A DNA stretch of 64,000 nucleotides from contig CBDDZZ010000002.1 in NCBI GenBank assembly GCA_965235975.1, positions 186,001 to 250,000 of the forward strand, given 5' to 3'. The position numbers were made by a program, and so were the translations under genes. The notes below the pieces were generated by a model, which did not search any database, had not been told where the DNA came from, and saw nothing but the letters and a program-made list of their open reading frames with translations. This DNA is from Fontibacterium oligotrophicum. Its GTDB lineage: Bacteria > Pseudomonadota > Alphaproteobacteria > Pelagibacterales > Pelagibacteraceae. This document shows positions 60,823 through 64,000 of the stretch, piece after piece. The first letter of the stretch is position 1. Each line of letters begins with the position of its first letter.

Positions 60823-61852
60823 TTACTTTGTAAACTCAAAAGCTTCAACCCATGAACCTTTTGTAGAAGCTTTAGAGTACTCTGTTGCCCTACCTTCAAA
60901 AAAGTTCATGTGCTCAACGCCATTTAACATATCATCTAACCATGTTAATGGATTTTCTTTAACTTCATAAATTTCTTTTAAACGTAATTGCGATAATCTT
61001 CTGATTTGCAATCCATCTAATATAAGTTTTAACTTGTTCAGCAGTTAAACCTTCAATATTGCCCATTTCAAACGCTAAGTCGATAAAAGCATCCTCATGG
61101 TGAACGATTGTTCTGCAAGCGTCATAGATTTCTTTTTTTAAACTTTCATCTAGCAATCCAGGATTTTCATCACAAAAAGTATTAAAAATTTTAATCATTG
61201 AGTTACAATGAAGTGTTTCATCTCTTACTGACCAAGTAACTATTTGGCCCATACCTTTCATTTTATTGAATCTTGGAAAGTTTAATAAGATCGCAAAACT
61301 TGCAAATAACTGCAAACCTTCTGTAAAAGCACTAAATACAGCAACTGTTTTTGCAATTTCTCTTTTATTATTCATATTAAAGTTTTGCATGTAATCGTAC
61401 TTATCTTTCATTTCTTTGTACTTTAGAAATGCGGAATATTCTGAATCTGGCATTCCGATTGTATCTAACAAATGAGAGTAAGCAGCAATATGAACGGTTT
61501 CCATTGATGAAAACGCCGTCATCATCATTAAAACTTCTGTAGGTTTAAAAACACTTGTGTAATGTCTTAAGTAGCAATTATTTACTTCAACATCTGCTTG
61601 AGTAAAAAATCTAAAGATCTGTGTTAATAAATTTTTTTCACTTTGTGTTAATTTTTTTTGCCAATCTCTAATATCTTCAGATAAAGGAACCTCTTCAGGC
61701 AACCAATGAATTCTTTGTTGAGTTAACCAAGCATCGTAGCACCATGGATAACGAAAAGGTTTATATACTGGATTATCTTTTAACAGACCCTGTGTATCAC
61801 AATAATTTTTATCTATAATTTTTTCTGGTATTTTAATTGCTGCTACTGACAT
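60823..61852 (-). pseudogene. nrdB: Ribonucleotide reductase beta subunit NrdB, broken by one extra base
   Basis: Small subunit that makes the tyrosyl radical for class Ia reductase. Metal ligands and radical site are intact: FFTQADVEVNNCYLRHY, SSMETVHIAAYSHL (Glu, His and the radical Tyr), TEGLQLFASF, WSVRDETLHCNSM. An extra G (plus strand) at 61003 shifts the frame after YIRWIAN, so the first frame stops at 60965. The rest (RRLSQLRLKEIYEVKENPLT to GSWVEAFEFTK) is open to 60823. Removing the base gives a complete 342-residue protein. A sequencing error or very recent mutation is likely. The ATG at 61861 is an alternative start; either way it overlaps the nrdA end. Confidence 0.9.
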
Positions 61853-63783
61853 GACAAACATTCCTCATAGTTAGTTGTTTTATTAGTTTCTTTTTTTTCT
61901 GCTGAACTTTCAACAAAACTTTTACTTACAACCTCTGCTCTCTGTATAGATTTCGACCTACAGTAGTAGAGGCTTTTTAGTCCTTTCTTCCACGCTTGAA
62001 AATGTATTTGATGAAGATCTTTTTTATGAACATCTGCGGGAATAAATACATTCAATGATTGTGCTTGAGATATATAAGGAGTTCTATCTGCTGAAAGATC
62101 AATTAACCATCTTTGATCAAGTTCAAATGCAGTCTTAAAAATATCTTTTTCTTCCTGTGTTAGAAAATTTAAATGCTGAATGGATCCTTGGTTTGTTGTG
62201 ATAGAAGACCAAACATCGCTGTTGTTTTGCCCATATTTTTCTAAAAGTTCTTCTAAAAATTTATTTCTCACATTAAATGAACCAGATAACGTTTTATGTG
62301 TATAGCTATTTGCAGCTATAGGCTCAATTCCTGGAGAAGATCCACCGCAAATAATAGAAATAGATGCCGTTGGAGCTATTGCTGTTTTATTAGAAAATCT
62401 CTCCATAATCCCATATTCCGCAGCATCAGGGCACGCTCCTCTTTCTTCTGCTAATTTTTTTGACGCTTTATTAACTTCTTGATCGATATATTTAAAAATT
62501 TTTGTATTCCAAACTTTAGCCATGACAGATTCAAATGGAATTAAATTTTTTTGTAAGAAAGAGTGAAATCCCATAACACCTAAACCAACACTTCTTTCAC
62601 GGTGTGCTGAATACTTTGCGTCTTTAAAAGAATCTGGTGCTTTTTCTATAAACTCACTTAAAATATTATCTAAAAATCTCATAATATCTTCAACAAAATT
62701 TTTATCATTCTTCCACTCATCGTAAGTTTCTAAATTTATTGACGATAAACAACAAACAGCTGTTCTATCTTTTCCATTTTTATCAATTCCTGTTGGTAAA
62801 GTAATTTCCGAACAAAGGTTTGATGTCTTAACTGTTAAGCCTGCAAGTTTATGATGCTGTGGTATCATTCTATTTACTGTGTCTATAAAAATGATGTAAG
62901 GCTCACCTGTTTCAACTCTCGCAGTTAACAATCTAATCCATAAATTTCTTGCAGAAATAGTTGCTTGGACTACTCCATCATAAGGACTTTTTAATGCCCA
63001 TTGTTCGTCAAGCTCAACAGCTCTCATGAAAGCGTCAGTAACTAAAACTCCGTGATGTAAATTTAAAGCTTTTCTATTTGGGTCGCCTCCTGTTGGTCTT
63101 CTCATCTCGATAAATTCTTCAATTTCAGGATGATCAATTTGTAAATAACATGCAGCCGATCCTCTTCTTAATGATCCTTGGCTGATTGCTAAAGTTAATG
63201 AGTCCATCACTTTAATGAATGGAATAATTCCAGAAGTTTTTCCAACTCGGCCAATTTTTTCTCCAATGGATCTTAAATTACCCCAGTAACTTCCTATTCC
63301 ACCGCCTCTTGCTGCAAGCCAAACATTTTCTGACCAAAGATCTAAAATGCCGTCTAGACTATCTGTGGCTTCATTTAAAAAACAAGATATTGGCAAACCT
63401 CTGTCCGTTCCTGCATTCGACAAAACTGGCGTTGCTGGCATGAACCAAAGGTTACTTATGTAATTATAAATTCTTTGTGCGTGTAAATTGTTATCAGCAT
63501 AATTTGCTGCAACTCTGGCAAATAAATCTTGGTAAGACTCTCCTTCTGCTAAATATCTGTCATCTAAAGTTGCTTTACCGAAATTTGTTAATTTTGAATC
63601 TTTGGATCGGTCAATCTTAATTGTGATCCCTCTTTCGTTTTGAAATAATTCTGTTTCTTTTGTTAAAGAAAAAAGATCTGGTTTTTTAAGATCCTGAACG
63701 TTAGATTTAGGAGTTGATGTTGGAATGTCGATTCCTTTATCCAAAACGAGGTTCTTGATGGCTAAAGCCAAATTATCTTGCAT
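61843..63783 (-). CDS. nrdA: Ribonucleotide reductase alpha subunit, class Ia-type, without ATP-cone
   Basis: Reduces ribonucleotides to deoxyribonucleotides. I start at the ATG at 63783 (MQDNLALAIKNLVLDKG), 646 residues. The catalytic barrel has FMPATPVLSNAGTDRGLPIS with the first active-site Cys nearby (SCFLNEATDS), NLCSEITLP and CLSSINLETYDEW with the radical Cys region, and PTASISIICGGSSPGIEPI. The C-terminal EECLSCQ carries the redox cysteine pair. The N-terminus lacks the roughly 90-residue ATP-cone that gives dATP feedback in E. coli NrdA. nrdB overlaps its end. Confidence 0.95.
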   Translation of the reverse strand: MQDNLALAIKNLVLDKGIDIPTSTPKSNVQDLKKPDLFSLTKETELFQNERGITIKIDRSKDSKLTNFGKATLDDRYLAEGESYQDLFARVAANYADNNLHAQRIYNYISNLWFMPATPVLSNAGTDRGLPISCFLNEATDSLDGILDLWSENVWLAARGGGIGSYWGNLRSIGEKIGRVGKTSGIIPFIKVMDSLTLAISQGSLRRGSAACYLQIDHPEIEEFIEMRRPTGGDPNRKALNLHHGVLVTDAFMRAVELDEQWALKSPYDGVVQATISARNLWIRLLTARVETGEPYIIFIDTVNRMIPQHHKLAGLTVKTSNLCSEITLPTGIDKNGKDRTAVCCLSSINLETYDEWKNDKNFVEDIMRFLDNILSEFIEKAPDSFKDAKYSAHRERSVGLGVMGFHSFLQKNLIPFESVMAKVWNTKIFKYIDQEVNKASKKLAEERGACPDAAEYGIMERFSNKTAIAPTASISIICGGSSPGIEPIAANSYTHKTLSGSFNVRNKFLEELLEKYGQNNSDVWSSITTNQGSIQHLNFLTQEEKDIFKTAFELDQRWLIDLSADRTPYISQAQSLNVFIPADVHKKDLHQIHFQAWKKGLKSLYYCRSKSIQRAEVVSKSFVESSAEKKETNKTTNYEECLSCQ

Positions 63784-63816
63784 AATTCTATATTTTATTA
63801 GATTTTTGCGGTAAAA

Positions 63817-63863
63817 CAACTACATGTTGTGTTACAAAATCATGAATATACTATTAATAAGTA
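63817..63863 (-). promoter_or_regulatory. Candidate tandem NrdR boxes upstream of nrdA
   Basis: On the minus strand ACACAACATGTAGTTG (63832-63817) matches about 12 of 16 positions of the NrdR consensus acaCwAtATaTwGtgt. A weaker palindromic site, TACTTATTAATAGTAT (63863-63848), stands exactly 15 bp upstream, the usual three-turn spacing of paired NrdR boxes. Both precede nrdA by 34-80 bp, and a TATATT that could be the -10 overlaps the upstream box. NrdR is the general RNR repressor. Confidence 0.6.
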
Positions 63864-63869
63864 TACTAC

Positions 63870-63891
63870 AATAGAACATTAATAGAACATT
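63870..63891. repeat. Perfect 11-bp tandem duplication AATAGAACATT
   Basis: Two adjacent identical copies (63870-63880 and 63881-63891), one helical turn each, just upstream of the NrdR boxes in the nrdA control region. It could be a regulator site for nrdA or for a plus-strand gene beyond the window end, or chance slippage. The remaining stretch 63892-64000 is A/T-rich. An ATG at 63988 could begin a gene but only four codons are visible. Confidence 0.55.
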
Positions 63892-64000
63892 ATAAAAAAG
63901 TCAATTAAAAAAATTTAATTTTGATAAACCATTAAAAAATAACAATTAAATTTTTAATGAATTCTAAAGATACTCACATAAACAAAAATGGTTTTAGAGA

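Noticed and set aside
1..64000. CRISPR array, insertion sequence, prophage, toxin-antitoxin or secondary-metabolite cluster
   Set aside because: I looked for spaced repeats, transposase or integrase motifs and accessory gene strings on both strands and saw none; the gene content is housekeeping throughout.
63988..64000. Start of a plus-strand gene at the window end
   Set aside because: ATG GTT TTA GAG is visible but only four codons remain, too few to support a gene.

Overview
The window looks like the core genome of a streamlined, strongly AT-rich alphaproteobacterium, most likely a member of Pelagibacterales (SAR11). That assignment is an inference. It rests on the base composition, very short or overlapping gene junctions, the alphaproteobacterial flavour of the proteins (PurS/PurQ/PurL split, BolA-Grx4 pair, class II DAHP synthase), a single tuf, and the absence of any mobile element, CRISPR array or prophage. 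No database was searched.

Region 1 (1-24192, all minus strand) is one long translation/transcription supercluster. Read in transcription order it is tRNA-Tyr, tRNA-Gly, tuf, tRNA-Trp, secE, nusG, rplK, rplA, rplJ, rplL, rpoB, rpoC, then a 196-bp spacer with a sigma70-like promoter and a possible structured leader, then rpsL, rpsG, fusA, rpsJ, rplC, rplD, rplW, rplB, rpsS, rplV, rpsC, rplP, rpmC, rpsQ, rplN, rplX, rplE, rpsN, rpsH, rplF, rplR and rpsE (cut by the window start). The rif, str, S10 and spc operons are thus joined, with no tufA between fusA and rpsJ.

Region 2 (24193-35600) mixes small operons: rlmB, a MarC membrane protein, tRNA-Asp, an AIG2-like protein, two tRNA-Val, a small membrane protein and a TauE/SafE permease. 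It then holds a protein quality-control block: lon (broken by a one-base insertion, behind a very good sigma32 heat-shock promoter), clpX, clpP and tig (trigger factor, directly abutting tRNA-Leu). nnrDE metabolite repair follows.

Region 3 (35600-48300) has glnA with a clear rho-independent terminator, parE, a small lipoprotein with tRNA-Leu, a family-4-like uracil-DNA glycosylase and a CinA-like protein. It ends with a nine-gene run sfsA-map-purB-purC-purS-purQ-purL-bolA-grxD.

Region 4 (48289-64000) has rpsD and nadE-cysS-cimA-trmJ (NAD, Cys-tRNA, isoleucine by the citramalate route, tRNA methylation). Next come DAHP synthase, glmS and a GlmU reduced to its acetyltransferase half, then gph-prpB-prpC. 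A 680-bp stretch holds the wreck of a methyltransferase gene. Last is nrdA-nrdB (class Ia-type ribonucleotide reductase without an ATP-cone, nrdB also broken by one inserted base) behind a candidate tandem NrdR-box operator.

I found no gene cluster that looks like an undescribed system. The observations most worth checking are five tRNA genes whose encoded CCA ends lie 5-13 nt before a start codon, a tRNA-Val with C instead of U at position 33, the lon control region (sigma32 promoter plus an 18-bp perfect palindrome in the leader), the structured str leader, the standalone GlmU acetyltransferase domain, the His-rich trigger factor, and the two single-base frameshifts in otherwise intact housekeeping genes.
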